Part shown: positions 1 to 18,772 of the stretch, piece by piece | How the letters are laid out: the number at the start of each line of letters is the position of its first letter | Numbering within the stretch: the stretch's first letter is position 1 | Assembly: GCF_964340395.1 (NCBI RefSeq) | Contig: NC_135554.1 | Coordinates: forward strand, 23,786,092 to 23,846,091 | Source of the DNA: Glandiceps talaboti | Taxonomy: Eukaryota; Hemichordata; Enteropneusta; Spengelidae | Length of the DNA: 60,000 nt | Reading direction: 5' to 3' | Made by a program: the position numbers and the translations under genes | The notes under the pieces: model-generated | Databases searched by the model: none | The model's input: the letters and a program-made list of their open reading frames with translations, nothing else | What the model was told of the DNA's origin: nothing

Positions 1-837
1 GTTTGGATCTATCGTACTCTTCCTTGGAGTACTATTATTAGAGTTGATGGCAACAAATTCATCTAGCCCATATGCCGACTTTGACTTTTGGTAGTGGTTG
101 CCGTTATTTGCTCCACCCCTCATCAAGTTGGCATGTCTTGGTGGCACATTCTTTGGTCTGGATGAAGACTGTCGCTTTGGGATTTTAGTATTTGGTTGAA
201 TTGGTTTATCAGTGGTTTTCATATTTTTAGGTATCTGGTCAGGGCTCGGAGGAGGCATACTGGCGACATCCGAGTATGACTTAAGTTTTGCAGAAGCTGA
301 TGTACGACTTGCACTGGAACTGGAGCTGATATCTGAAGTATTGGATATGTGTGATTCAGTACTTCCGTATCTCTCAGAAGTGGCTGATAGATTAGAGAAT
401 GTATTCAAGGCAGAAGCATACATGTGTCTGCCTTCATCCATTGCCTCAGAGTAATCATATGTTGGCTGAAAACTGGGATACCCAGGTGTCCGATAATCAG
501 ATGCTGAATCCGGAGCATTGCCTGCACCATCAAAGGCACTATAATTAAAACACCCAAAATCATCTGGACTTGACAGTGAGCGACCTCGGAAGCCATAATT
601 CTCAGCTGACTGGGTGTTAGTGTTACTCCATGAGCTAGGAAGATTATAGCCGGTCTCATTTGACTGCATAAAGTTTGTCCAAAAGGCATTGAAATCACTG
701 CTGCCGCCACTGCCGGTGTTTCCATCTTCTGAATGATTCTGGTGACTTTGTAGTAGGTTGGAGAAATCAAACTGATTCTCCTCTTCTGGGACACCAGAAT
801 ACATCCCATGGCCCAAGTTGGAGTGATCTTGAGCCAT
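1..837 (-). CDS. 5' coding part of an unrecognised Ser/Asn-rich protein
   Basis: Reading the minus strand from ATG at 837-835 gives 279 open codons to the window edge, so the protein continues outside. The start is supported by A at -3 and G at +4, and by an in-frame TAA three codons upstream. The product begins MAQDHSNLGHGMYSG. It is rich in Ser, Asn, Gly and Tyr, has a poly-Ser stretch, then a more basic part with SYSDVASMPPPSP and SKSAYGLDEF. It looks disordered; no domain, signal peptide or membrane segment is seen. A splice acceptor (GCTCAG) ends at 855, so this exon begins at 854 with a short 5' UTR. I do not recognise the family. Confidence is high that it is coding and low for any function. 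The ORF at 405-851 on the same strand is a frame shadow. Confidence 0.75.
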   Translation of the reverse strand, partial: MAQDHSNLGHGMYSGVPEEENQFDFSNLLQSHQNHSEDGNTGSGGSSDFNAFWTNFMQSNETGYNLPSSWSNTNTQSAENYGFRGRSLSSPDDFGCFNYSAFDGAGNAPDSASDYRTPGYPSFQPTYDYSEAMDEGRHMYASALNTFSNLSATSERYGSTESHISNTSDISSSSSASRTSASAKLKSYSDVASMPPPSPDQIPKNMKTTDKPIQPNTKIPKRQSSSRPKNVPPRHANLMRGGANNGNHYQKSKSAYGLDEFVAINSNNSTPRKSTIDPN

Positions 838-854
838 CTTACATTAAACACATC

Positions 855-3800
855 CTGAGCAAAAATTCAAAACAAAAACAGAATATGAACAACACTAAAC
901 ACATTTGTTTATATTCATATTTTCAGTACCTATTATGAAAAAATATTGTGCCCAAGTTAGATTTTACTTTAATATAAGGTACTAATACAGGGTTCGTGTT
1001 AACGCGATATTCCACGTCCAGGACAGAATGCATTTGAATGTAACCCACTTCAATTTTCAACGGTGGGTTCCTGGGACCCATTACTATCTATGCTCAATGA
1101 CGGTGACAATGTACTTCGTTCAATGAGAAAGTCTTTGTAAAGACAATAAAAAGTCCGGTCAAACAAAGAAAAGAAAAAGACTGATCTAACACCAGATGTG
1201 TGAAAGTGTAATTTATGAGTAAAGAATGTGCGAACTGATCGTACATGATGTTGACACCCGAAGCGACATAGACAATGACGTCGCTATCTTTCACTCGTGC
1301 CGACACAAGTACATAGTGATAATGCATGCTGGGGTTTACCATCATCGGTGATGTAATCAAACATGGTGCCAAGCGTGGGAGATATGTTGAAATTTGCATA
1401 TATTTTGACTTTATATTTGTTTTGTTTTTTTTATTTTTGACTTTCCGATACCTAGCACGAGTTTCACCGAAACATCTCCACTAAGAACATCGATCACCCA
1501 TGCGATTGTTAATTTTTATTTTACATGCATGATCAACACAAATCAACTTTAGTACTGCATTTTTATGAATGTTTATATGTTTTGTAAGACAGATGTAAAG
1601 TTCCTGATGATGCTGACATGAGGTTTTTTACAGTAGTGAGAATGTAAACAAATATGGCTGCCTCCATGACCACATAGTGAAACATCGATCGGAACTTCCA
1701 TGTGTGAAGTACTTCGTACCTCCAGTTGATAACTAAATTAGCGTTGCAAACCACGGCCTCTTTTATGGCATCGTCCATTAATTCGCGAAAGAAATGACAG
1801 CTCTGGTTTGCGAGAATGAACTAAATATGTAAACACGGTATGTATTGGAAAGTGTATTGGAGAGTATGTAATTTTAGTGTGCATCATTGTACTGATGAAT
1901 ACATACAAGTTACAACACATTCAAAATAAAAGGTATTTAATAACATAGTGTACATGATATGACGATGTGTTTGTGTGGATTTATTATGAATGAATGTTTA
2001 TGAAGACATTTGTGTGGATATGAGTGATAATAAACGATAGTAAAATAGGATCCCATTTTTTTTAAGGGACCCATATTTTCAGCAGTGATGGGTCCCTGGG
2101 ACTCACTGGTTTCAAAGTCTAGTGCAATCCCTGTAATATTTTTATATTGTATACTTGAGTCATTGTGACTGTGATATAAGGATTACTCTATACAGTACAC
2201 AAGCATGGTTCATTTTTATGTTTGATTAGTACTGGATGAAATTGAAACATATTGTATACTTGCTATACTATGGTCATGTTGCAACATGCTTTGCTGGGGT
2301 TTAAAAATTCTTCACATAGTGAGTATTTGTATTCTCCCAATACTTTTTCAGTAAAGAGAAATTAAAATGACAAAAGTATCTTCCTATTTCTATTGTGTTT
2401 CTTTTGCTATATCATATGTAATTGTTTACTGGCGTGGCACGGGGTCAATCAAAATGAAAGTTACTTTCACTTGAATGTCTGAGTTAGGTAATGGCTAAAA
2501 TTTTAATAGGGCGGAAAAACAGTTGACTGGCAGAGCGGTACAAAAGTTGGTCCAGAACAAAAGAAAGATCCTATGTAATCATTATGGATTCATTGATAAA
2601 ATCGACAACCTGGGATTGAAACCATGGCCTTTAATATATCATTATATGTACCAGTAATTACTTGCACTGGTGCAGGTACACACCAGTGGTATCTGCAAAA
2701 CTGCCAGTGATTACTTGCATAGGTGCTTAGCACTGATACACAGCAATTTATTGTGACACACCATAGACCCTCCACCACGTTGGAACTTGGTGGAGAGTCT
2801 ATGGACACACCAAAGTTCAGAACACTAAATTATGTTATGTCAAACTACCTGGGTCCCTTGTTATGTGGTGACTGACAAGAAACCCCAGTTTTCACATAAT
2901 TTTGGATCCATACAACAAAATTTAATTTTGTCTTCAGAGTGTACCAAAAGGTAATTATTTACCTATAATTTATTGCACTATTCAAACAAATCTTTTACTT
3001 CCTATAGTAATACATATGTTCATTTCATAAAAAATCTTACAAATTTAACCTGACTGATGACAGTCATAATTAATAATAATAGTAATTAATTAATTAATAA
3101 ATTATCTCAAGTTGTACTTTAAGGATTGCACAAGCTCAACAAACAAACATTCGTTTAGGTCAAAACTCCATCCCCCTCCCCCTAGGCGAACATTTACAAG
3201 TACGTTTTTGGGTGTGGTTTGGTTTACTATATAGGCGTGTTCCCGAAATATACATAAAATAAAATAAATACTCTACTTTATTCTGCAATCTCTGAGTTGG
3301 AAACGCATGAATTCATCAATTTTGGAGTATTGAAATCAGGTTTATTTGCATGATTTACATGGAAGACATCTATTTAGTTATCCAGAAGACAGACGTCTCA
3401 TGGAAAACATACAGATACACCATGAATGCATGATCCCTAAAAGGTCAGACACCCCACAAATATTTCATTCCTTTGTAATTGTGTAGAAATATTTGTAAGA
3501 GTGACAACATGTACTAATTTATGGTTTTCAAAATGGGGTGCACACTCATTTGTTTGTCATGCCTAGGAGACAATGTACTTTGTCCCTGTCTATCAAGCAA
3601 TGCCAATTTGCATATATTTAAAGCTAGCAGGAAACAGTTTTCACTAAGTTTATTTTAGCTTTTATCTAACTGGCACTGAACTCTGCACATCTCTCACAAT
3701 AGATCATTGTCCTTTTTTGGCTCCAAAGTCCATTATGATAAAAATTTAAACATATTGACTCTGTACTTTAAGCTCATCGTATAGTCACTTGACTCTGCAC

Positions 3801-5633
3801 TTTTGGTAAAATTGTGTGGGTATAGACCTCATAACTCATAGGTGCCATGAGATGGGTCAATGTATGTCATTCTATGGCATATATGTAACTATTTTCAAGG
3901 GCACATGTATAGTTGATCTCCTGCGTTTGATGTTACAAATCTTGGGTCTAAGACTATCTCATGTCAAATACCTGTATATCTAGTTATAAATATAATATAA
4001 ACTATACCAGCCACTTTGCAACCCCCCCCCCCCCAATAAGCAATAAAAGAGGAAGTTCTTGTTTGCCTATTTTAATTATTTGATTAGGTACATAACAAAT
4101 TCAATTGTAATTAATTGCATCAACTTATATTAAATTTCACAGGCAATTAAATTTGAGACCACCTGCCAAAAAAAACCCCAAAAAACGATACAAGTGCAAC
4201 TTGCAATAAACATCAAACTTTCCTTGTGTGGAATATAATTTAAAATAACCACAATTCAATGCGGCTGTCATGTGCAGTTGCGTCATCTTAAAAAATGTTG
4301 CCATAACGATCAAATTGTGCATCATTCTCACACTGAAATTAATTTCACCATATTTTTAAATACTAAGTTACATAGCAGTATACAAAGACATTTCTTTATT
4401 CTTTCATTTAATTTTTGCATATCAACAACAATATTGTACAATTCACCAAATAAATTGAACCCTTTTGGTGTACAAGATTTGACCCTCTCTAGGCTGTTAG
4501 TTTTCATATTAAATTTGGAAGATTATTGATGCCTATTCCAAGTCATATTGAATATATTTATATTGTCTCCAAATACAATTAAATTCAGCACATGAGAAAT
4601 TTGATGTTTTCCAGCTCTAAATGTAATCCTAACCCTGAAACTACGTACTCATTGCACAGTTGGTCCACAAAACTGTTCTACATCATTCTAGCCTACTATT
4701 TGGCATAAGAAAAAAATTATAATCTCAAAGAACAATATCAATGACAGAACAATTTCAGTTGTAGTGTATGTGTTTGGAATAACAATAGGTAAACAATAGA
4801 AGAACAATGCTCGTTTCAACAGTGTTTAGTTAGCTGGCACTGACAGCATGGTTCTCAGATCTTGCAAGAAGTTACCTTACCATTAATTTACAGAGAGATT
4901 ATATGTTCTAGTCACTGTGATCATTCACATTTGTGTATCTTGTGTGATATTGATATGGGTGTTAACACTACAACTGTGGTCGGTGAATGATGCACATGTT
5001 CAGACAGAAACTTGCCTCTCAAAGTAACGTTTTAATTAAAACATGAGTCGATCACCTTGTGATAATTTTGAATGCTGAAATACATTTTGTAACTCGACCT
5101 CCTGACAAAAAAACACGCTTTTTCCCGAAATCAGTTTCATTGTATACTGAAATCAGTTCTTTACAAGTTTGTGAATGGGTTTACACAAACGTAGCAACAT
5201 GGGAGCAATGGGCCATGGCGACATTCCGCTTTGATTTTGTCAACGATATCATCGGATATGCTCTCTCCTCGCATTAGGTGAACAACACCTCACACACAAA
5301 CAAACACAGTACATTTCTTGAGATTGCGGTCGCACAAAAGCGCTTATCTTTTGTTTTCAAGACACATGTTTTGATAATTTTGTTGCAAATTGGCACAATG
5401 AGTGGCCGACGACGATGTGCCGCGTACGTTATCGTTCTTTAATCATGACACGATTTTAGACATCATAATCGGTGCACTAACGAGCTAACAATGAAAATGC
5501 TATAAAACAATAGTTTTCGAACCACATCGGTTGTTTACAGTGGAGATACATTTAATCAGTCTCTACGCGCTAAAAATAATCCATAAATTTTCACTCCCAC
5601 GACATAAATACGGCATAACATAAATATCCTCAC
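855..5633 (-). other. Inferred first intron of the edge gene
   Basis: About 4.8 kb without any credible coding exon. It contains the possible DNA element at 990-2133, a (TTAA)-rich patch near 3,070-3,110, and a run of C at 4,021-4,034. The short ORFs here have no recognisable protein features. Confidence 0.4.
990..2133. mobile_element. Possible DNA transposon remnant with CAGGG termini
   Basis: The segment begins CAGGGTTCGTGTTAACG and ends with the complement of CAGGGATTGCACTAG. Near both ends, in opposite orientation, sit 'CTGGGACCCA'-like stretches (about 1,071-1,082 and 2,085-2,105). This is the look of a hAT-type non-autonomous element. No clear target-site duplication was found, so the boundaries are tentative. 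Confidence 0.35.
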
Positions 5634-5690
5634 CTCAGACAACACACCAAACATCCGCCATTTTCGTTGCAAGAGCTGGGTGACGTCACG
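5634..5690 (-). promoter_or_regulatory. Likely promoter and non-coding first exon of the gene at 1-837
   Basis: On the minus strand there is a perfect CRE palindrome TGACGTCA (5681-5688), then about 20 bases later AAAATGGCGGATG (GCCATTTT core at 5657-5664 on plus), which matches the YY1/TISU type of initiator. About 25 bases further a donor GAG|GTGAGG follows, with the intron starting at 5633. This fits a TATA-less first exon that splices to the acceptor at 855. The ATG inside the motif opens a short upstream frame, MADVWCVV then stop, ending just before the donor. The pairing of exon 1 with exon 2 is inferred from order and strand only. Confidence 0.5.
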
Positions 5691-6982
5691 ACCTTTGACA
5701 GGCAACTTCTTTTATGCGATACTAAAGCAATGGTTACTCTCTTTATAAATTCCTAATCAATTTAAACTGACAGACAGATAACGATAGTATACGTTTGTAG
5801 CATTTAATGAAATACTTACTTCTTATTTGAGTTACTTGGTATCGATATAATGTTGTTTTTGTGAACGAGGTCAAAATAAGGAAGTAGGACATGACAGCTA
5901 CGTACGTGAGGGCGTACTGTTATGTTCAGTGAGGCTCAGGACGTCGTGTTGTACTATTGCAACTATATAACTTTATTGGCATAATGTTGACACATACATA
6001 TGATAGTGATGATGTCATTGTCAGAATGATCTCATATATAATTCATTAGATATTAATGTATAGATCATATCATTACAATTACTATTACTCTGTCACTGAC
6101 AGAGACAGCATACGATATGCAGACACTTTCGGTACACTTTCCGACTTGGGTTAAGGCAAACAATTACATCAACACGTGAAAAGCTGTTTTTAAATCTTAT
6201 CAGACATAATTAGAATTATAGTCCTCGTTAAATTGTATTATTTTGTTTCTTCACTTTCACTTTCGTGAAATTTTACGTGTGTCTTTAAACATAGAAATTT
6301 GTCATAGAACTCCAGAATCCGACTTTTTCAGTGTATATAGTATAGTGCACTATATAAAATTTGAACCAATTTGTGCTGTTCTGGAGGGTTATTAAAACTA
6401 AACCACGCCAATACTATAGGCTGTTTTACACCACGATATAGTTGATATTTCCCAAGCGTTGTGAAGGTCATGCAAAGTTACACTATGTAATACATTTACG
6501 TTTTTCTCAATGTTTTCTTTATTAAATCGTCTGCTATAACCAGGAGTGTATGTTTCTAATCTATATAACACCATTGCACGTGATACTTTTGATCCTTATA
6601 CATTTAAAAAAAACACGGCTGCGGAAGGGGGGGGCACCATTGCGCACACTTTTGGTCCTAACATTTGGAAAATTCCAACGGCTGCAGGGGCCTTCCATAA
6701 CCCCCCCCCCCCCATCACACACACGATCTTTCTGCTCCCTCGTTGTAGTTTCCGCCTTAATTTCTTTACTATATTAATTTCTATCTTGACAATTTGCTAG
6801 GCTAGGGATAACAAATCATGATCGATTTTGGAAAAAAGTGCAGGGTATTATTTATTTTATTTCCTTACAATGAGGTGCGAAAAGTGATAGACAACTTTTT
6901 TAGTATGTCTACGTGCATCTGTATGCAAGCATCAACGGAGTACTTGTGAACAAGTTGATCGATGACAGACGCTGGATCCGGA

Positions 6983-7161
6983 CACAGGGGCGTGTAATAT
7001 TTCATAGATTGTTGTTTTCCAGGTCTACAGACTAAACATAACAACCTTTTGAATATATATTCCTACATGTAAGGGGAAGAGACTAATATTTCTTAGTAGT
7101 ATACATTTGTAGCAGCAAGATTCGTACGATATTTTCCTAAGAAAACGGGCATTCTAAGCAA
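6983..7161 (+). mobile_element. Truncated copy of the hAT-like MITE seen at 49,328
   Basis: Starting with CACAGGGGCGTGTAATATTT, this segment matches base for base, with few differences, the first ~180 bases of the complete element at 49,328-49,560. It stops at 'ATTCTAAGCAA', just before the right terminal inverted repeat. The right end is therefore missing or replaced. Confidence 0.7.
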
Positions 7162-7616
7162 TGGCAGGCTCATATTTTATCCCTATTGATTCTTGGAACT
7201 ATGAACAATATATTCTCCAATGTATAATGAAGACATGCAATTAACAGTTGTTGTTCTTTAATTATTTATTGCAAGTTCAAAAAAGAATTACACATACAAT
7301 GATTGAGTAAGATAATAATTATAACCAGCACTTCAATCAAGTGTTTGGGAGAAAAAAGTTACACTTCAACATTGTGGTAAAAACCCGTGACTAGCCTCTT
7401 TACGACGGCGCTTAATTTTCGTTGTGTCAGTTGAAAAAGTACACTGTGGCTTGTGATAATACATTGCACAAGAAGACCCATTAATGATGACATTGTATTG
7501 GTAAAAAAAATATTTCTAAGTACTTAACCAAACAGTTTGTTTGTCATGTCTGTAAGGTACATCTTGTCAGTGCGCCCTCACGCAAAAGTTAGAATCTAAT
7601 TAGTCTTTCAGTTGCT

Positions 7617-7838
7617 TGCAGACGACGGAGTGAACTCGAGTCGGGACTCGATTCTGACCGCTCTTTTTCTTCTTCGTCCCGCGGATCGGAAAGCTATGTG
7701 CATGCGACAAACCTGCTGCCTGATATTTTGTGAGTTATTTGCAGCACTGTACGAGCGTCAGGTTCGGGTTTGTTGCATAGCTTTTCGCGGGATGGTGTGA
7801 ATGAGACATTGTCAGAATCGAGTCATACTCCGTGTAGG
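7617..7838. repeat. Foldback segment, possible MITE
   Basis: The left arm has ACGGAGTGAACTCGAG and GACTCGATTCTGAC. The right arm, read on the other strand, has CACGGAGTATGACTCGATTC. CCCGCG and AAAGCTATG blocks are also mirrored further in. The arms are imperfect and no clean target-site duplication was found. Confidence 0.4.
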
Positions 7839-7934
7839 ACTAACTCCTTATCGGTAAAGCATGGATATATTAGGGGGAGATCCTAATACATCCATGGTTA
7901 ATTTAGTACGTCATTGCTCATACAACTCTGTAGT

Positions 7935-15209
<7,275 letters not shown>

Positions 15210-15225
15210 CTAGTCGAATACTACT

Positions 15226-15371
<146 letters not shown>

Positions 15372-16321
15372 GTAGAGGTTATTGTGCAATCCGTATTACA
15401 TGTATATCGTCACCAACGGCCTCAAAATCTAATGTGACTGATTAAAAAAGACATCAAGGGTAAATCTAAATGATACCCTGACATGTATTACCATGTCAAA
15501 CGAAGAACGTTTTACGATTGTTGCATGACCTCAAACAGCATTTTGTTTATTGAAGGAGAGACTAAAACTAAAACTAACTTACTTGTGTTCAAATATTATA
15601 GACTAATCTACTTTGAACGTCAACTACGGTCTGCAATGCATAAGGTGATATTATTTTGACCGTTTAAATGATATTTTGTGCAATTCAGGTAGTCATTGTC
15701 GGTGATAACGTTTGATAAATTATAGAATGTTTAGACCACTATAGATCGATGTCTATTTCAAAATTGCGAGCGTTTACATACGAGGAAGGTGAGATTGGGA
15801 ACAGACGCTTTTATATATAGTCCCTATTAAACACATATTGGCATTATGGGTGTAAACCTGGTGGCCGACCCCATGTTTTACCCTTCAGGGTTACGATCAT
15901 AATAGGCCCACATTTCGCGAGATCTTCACTTTACCTGAGAATTTGTATACTTTCTGACTGCCAGAGTGGTGTAGCGAGAACCGGTAGTCAAACAGATTGG
16001 TCTAAGTAGTGACATTCTAGCTAGGGACATCTTGCCATCAGAGTAGACACACTTCAAACGTATATGTTCGTATTTACAACTTCTGCTACATTTGGTATGC
16101 AAATGAATTGTCCAGGGTCGAGTAGCTAACCATTTATCTTATGGTGTGACCTTGTTTTAAACAAGGTCCGACAACTTCAATACAGGTCAGCTGTCACGGG
16201 TGACGAGTTCCGTTTGGTACATAGAATATTACTGACCTGGTGATCGATGATGCTCTGCGAACAGGACGAAACTAGTCGGTACTTTAATAAAAACCCTTTA
16301 ACTTGAGTTTTGTAGAGACGA

Positions 16322-16323
<2 letters not shown>

Positions 16324-16417
<94 letters not shown>
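16324..16417. repeat. (AT)n microsatellite
   Basis: Uninterrupted TA dinucleotides between TTTTGTAGAGACGACC on the left and the minus-strand hammerhead motif on the right. Confidence 0.97.
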
Positions 16418-16420
<3 letters not shown>

Positions 16421-16456
16421 ACTCGGAGTTTCACGCATATTGCGATCATCAGACAC
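16416..16456 (-). ncRNA. Type I hammerhead ribozyme motif
   Basis: Minus strand, 5' to 3': GTGT (stem I), CTGATGA core, stem II with CGCA/TGCG and an ATA loop, GAA core, stem III ACT/AGT closed by CCG, then T (predicted cleavage after 16420) and ACAT (stem I partner, with one G-T pair). All invariant core bases are present. The innermost stem II pair is U-U instead of the usual G-C. The 3-bp stem III is typical of ribozymes in Penelope-like elements and retrozymes. Activity is not shown. Confidence 0.7.
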
Positions 16457-16520
16457 TCAAACTATTACGCTCTGCCACTGCGGTATAGAGCACTGTCTTA
16501 GCAGATTGATACTCACCGAG

Positions 16521-16521
<1 letters not shown>

Positions 16522-16613
<92 letters not shown>
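16522..16613. repeat. (AT)n microsatellite
   Basis: Pure TA run preceded by GATACTCACCGAGTTATA, the same flank as the second (AT)n of the duplicated block at 29,831. Confidence 0.97.
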
Positions 16614-16618
<5 letters not shown>

Positions 16619-16653
16619 GTAATGCACTATACACACAGTCAGCGAGCCCACCA

Positions 16654-16693
16654 TACACCTGATGATCCTTCTGGTGAAACGGACCGTAGTGTA
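16654..16693 (+). ncRNA. Type I hammerhead ribozyme motif
   Basis: Plus strand: TACAC (stem I, 16654-16658), CTGATGA (16659-16665), short stem II CC/GG with a TTCT loop flanked by U-U, GAA (16676-16678), stem III ACG/CGT with a GAC loop, A at 16688 (predicted cleavage site), then GTGTA (16689-16693), which pairs perfectly with TACAC. Core and geometry match the minus-strand motif 200 bases away, in opposite orientation. Confidence 0.72.
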
Positions 16694-16793
16694 AGCCCAC
16701 AATGGAATAACAGACTCGTCTTCTTTCATTTTACGTATGTATTGCTCTCCACGCTGACTGAGCACTCTACTGAAAAGAATGAAAATCTATGTA

Positions 16794-16870
16794 TGTGTGT
16801 GTGTGTGTGTGTGAGTGTACATACATACATACATACATACATACATACATACATACATACATACATACAT

Positions 16871-16905
<35 letters not shown>

Positions 16906-16915
16906 TACATACATA
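16794..16915. repeat. (GT)n, (CATA)n and (CA)n compound microsatellite
   Basis: GT repeats at 16,794-16,813, about 17 CATA units to 16,887, then CA repeats and CATA again. Confidence 0.95.
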
Positions 16916-17744
16916 GATTTTACAGGCCTGTAACTGTAGACACATACCAAAATATTTCTATGTCCATAATTATGGCGCTATGTATTGTCTCGAAAATCAT
17001 ATAGATCATTAAAACCCATACTTTGGAGTGCATCGACTCAAAACGTGAATTTTTCAGACCAACAGGTCCTGTGGTATACGAATGGGGGAGAAACGTCCAT
17101 GTCTTCAAGAAATAGCTATTATAACATGGAGAGAGCTACATAAAGTTTCTTGATTGTGTTTGATTTGTTGAAATCTGAGTATAATTATGTATTAGTGGAA
17201 ATATAGCATTGGTCGTGAACTATCGATGTACCAAAATTTGCATTAATTTAGCTTTTCGAAACTATGAAATTATTATGTAAAAAGGTTATGGATAACTTAA
17301 AAATTGCGTTAATAAAGCCAAAAAACCCTCAAGATCTTTTAGAGGAGACCCTCTAGATGGAGGCACTCAGTCAACCAACAATCAGATGCACTAAACCTTT
17401 ACTATGATGATGTTGCAAAACTTTTCTCGAACACTTTAACTTTATATATAAAGATCAATTGCTAATCTTAGATGGTACTGTCCTTTAGAGCTGTGAAATT
17501 TTTGTCTAAAAGGCTACGGAAAGTCTAAAAATTGCCTTAAAAGACTCTTAGAGTAAAGACACTCTCCAACTCTCCCCCTACCAATGACATAGCCATCAGA
17601 TGCACTGACCTAAGGTCACGTTTTCGTTTGATATAATTGTAGAGTGGTTAAGGGTCCCACTGATGGGGCCCTCGTACAGTGACCATAGGTATTGGGTCAG
17701 CTCCTCACGGTACCATGGCTAATAATGTAGGTATATGGCTTTAT

Positions 17745-17862
17745 TTACTTATATCTCATTCCTGTTGTCGATTGTTTTCTATTTGAGCGCCTCTTCCAAC
17801 TGTAGAGGTAAATAAAGCAATCGACCAGTATTCTTATATCAGATTTTAACCAGATGGGGGGG
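17745..17862. mobile_element. Half copy of the Mutator-like MITE family
   Basis: Ends with ATATCAGATTTTAACCAGAT and has GAGGTAAATAAAG inside, both diagnostic of the right half of the palindromic elements at 56,226 and 40,640. The left half is absent or diverged. Confidence 0.5.
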
Positions 17863-17914
17863 GGGGGGGGTGTTAAAATGATTCCAATGTGCATCGAAGT
17901 ATATATGTAATGTT

Positions 17915-17916
<2 letters not shown>

Positions 17917-17973
<57 letters not shown>

Positions 17974-17981
17974 CGTGCGTG
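17917..17981. repeat. (GT)n microsatellite
   Basis: GT dinucleotides ending in GTGC units. It is followed by G-rich stretches near 18,044-18,061. Confidence 0.95.
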
Positions 17982-18772
17982 CTGGGGGAATGAAAATTCT
18001 AAGATACATTGAGAGGGGGAGCTTGAAATTTTTGGAGAACGCTTGGGGGGGGGGGGGGGGCTGTGATTTTTCTAGCCCAGGCTTCCCCCCACCCGAAAAT
18101 TCTGCTCGTTCCCTTATTCACCTTATATGTATATGTTTCAATTCAAACTCAAACACATATATTGAAACACATAGCTGTGGTACACAGTCAATAACACAAC
18201 AACACAACCGTAGAAAATTACATTGCTCATTGTTATTTATTATTTTAGTTAAGTCAGTATATAAAATATAGTTAATCCTGAATTAAAGTTATGCAATACA
18301 AACACGTTAGTAAAGAAGATGTTTCCTGGGCTACTCCTGAAAAATTGTATGATGGTGAGGATTTATGGGATACAAAATAATGAGATAGACACCAGAAAAA
18401 CAAATTCTTCAAGGGGAACACCGTTCCTAAAAAAGAAAATATCATTTTCATAAACCAAGGATTCTGGAGAGTCGTTCATGATTTTACATCACCACCTACA
18501 ATCACTTCAAGTTGATCTTGTTCCTTTATAGGGTATCTTTGCCATGGGATATTGTATTGTCCGATTTGGTGCCGTTATTGTACCATATCGTGAGTACAGC
18601 TGCACAAATGTATTTACCCACAGGGGATTCAACACTGTTCAGAATGTACGATATTATTAGTAAGATTTATACCTAAAACAAAGCCAGTTTTTAAAAACTA
18701 CAGCTAATCTAGTTTTTATTCTCATGTGCATAGCTTCTCAGTTATACTATGAACGATATTACTACAATCATC

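Larger units (their letters stand above)
5691..7934. other. Intergenic region between the edge gene and SDR1
   Basis: No coding exon is supported here. It holds a C-run and G-run (about 6,628 and 6,702), a truncated hAT-like MITE (6,983-7,161), a foldback segment (about 7,617-7,838), and an AATAAA on the minus strand at 7,265-7,270 that could serve SDR1 polyadenylation about 670 bases after its stop. Confidence 0.5.
15555..17665. repeat. Duplicated non-coding block, copy 1
   Basis: Collinear with 28,755-30,935. Shared landmarks include GAGACTAAAACTAAAACTAA at the left end, AGATCTTCACTTTACCTGAG, CCAGAGTGGTGTAGCGAGAA, TTTTGTAGAGACGACC before the (AT)n, GCAGATTGATACTCACCGAG, and GGGTCCCACTGATG at the right end. 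It contains two (AT)n runs, (GT)n and (CATA)n, two hammerhead ribozyme motifs, and an internal tandem pair of ~200-base units at about 17,215-17,395 and 17,425-17,612. No protein-coding signal. Confidence 0.85.

Noticed and set aside
405-851. 148-codon minus-strand ORF as the gene at the left edge
   Set aside because: It is out of frame with the longer open frame starting at 837, which has better start context and no stop to the window edge.
15540-17665. Penelope-like element with reverse transcriptase
   Set aside because: No reverse-transcriptase or GIY-YIG reading frame is present; only the ribozyme motifs hint at such an origin.
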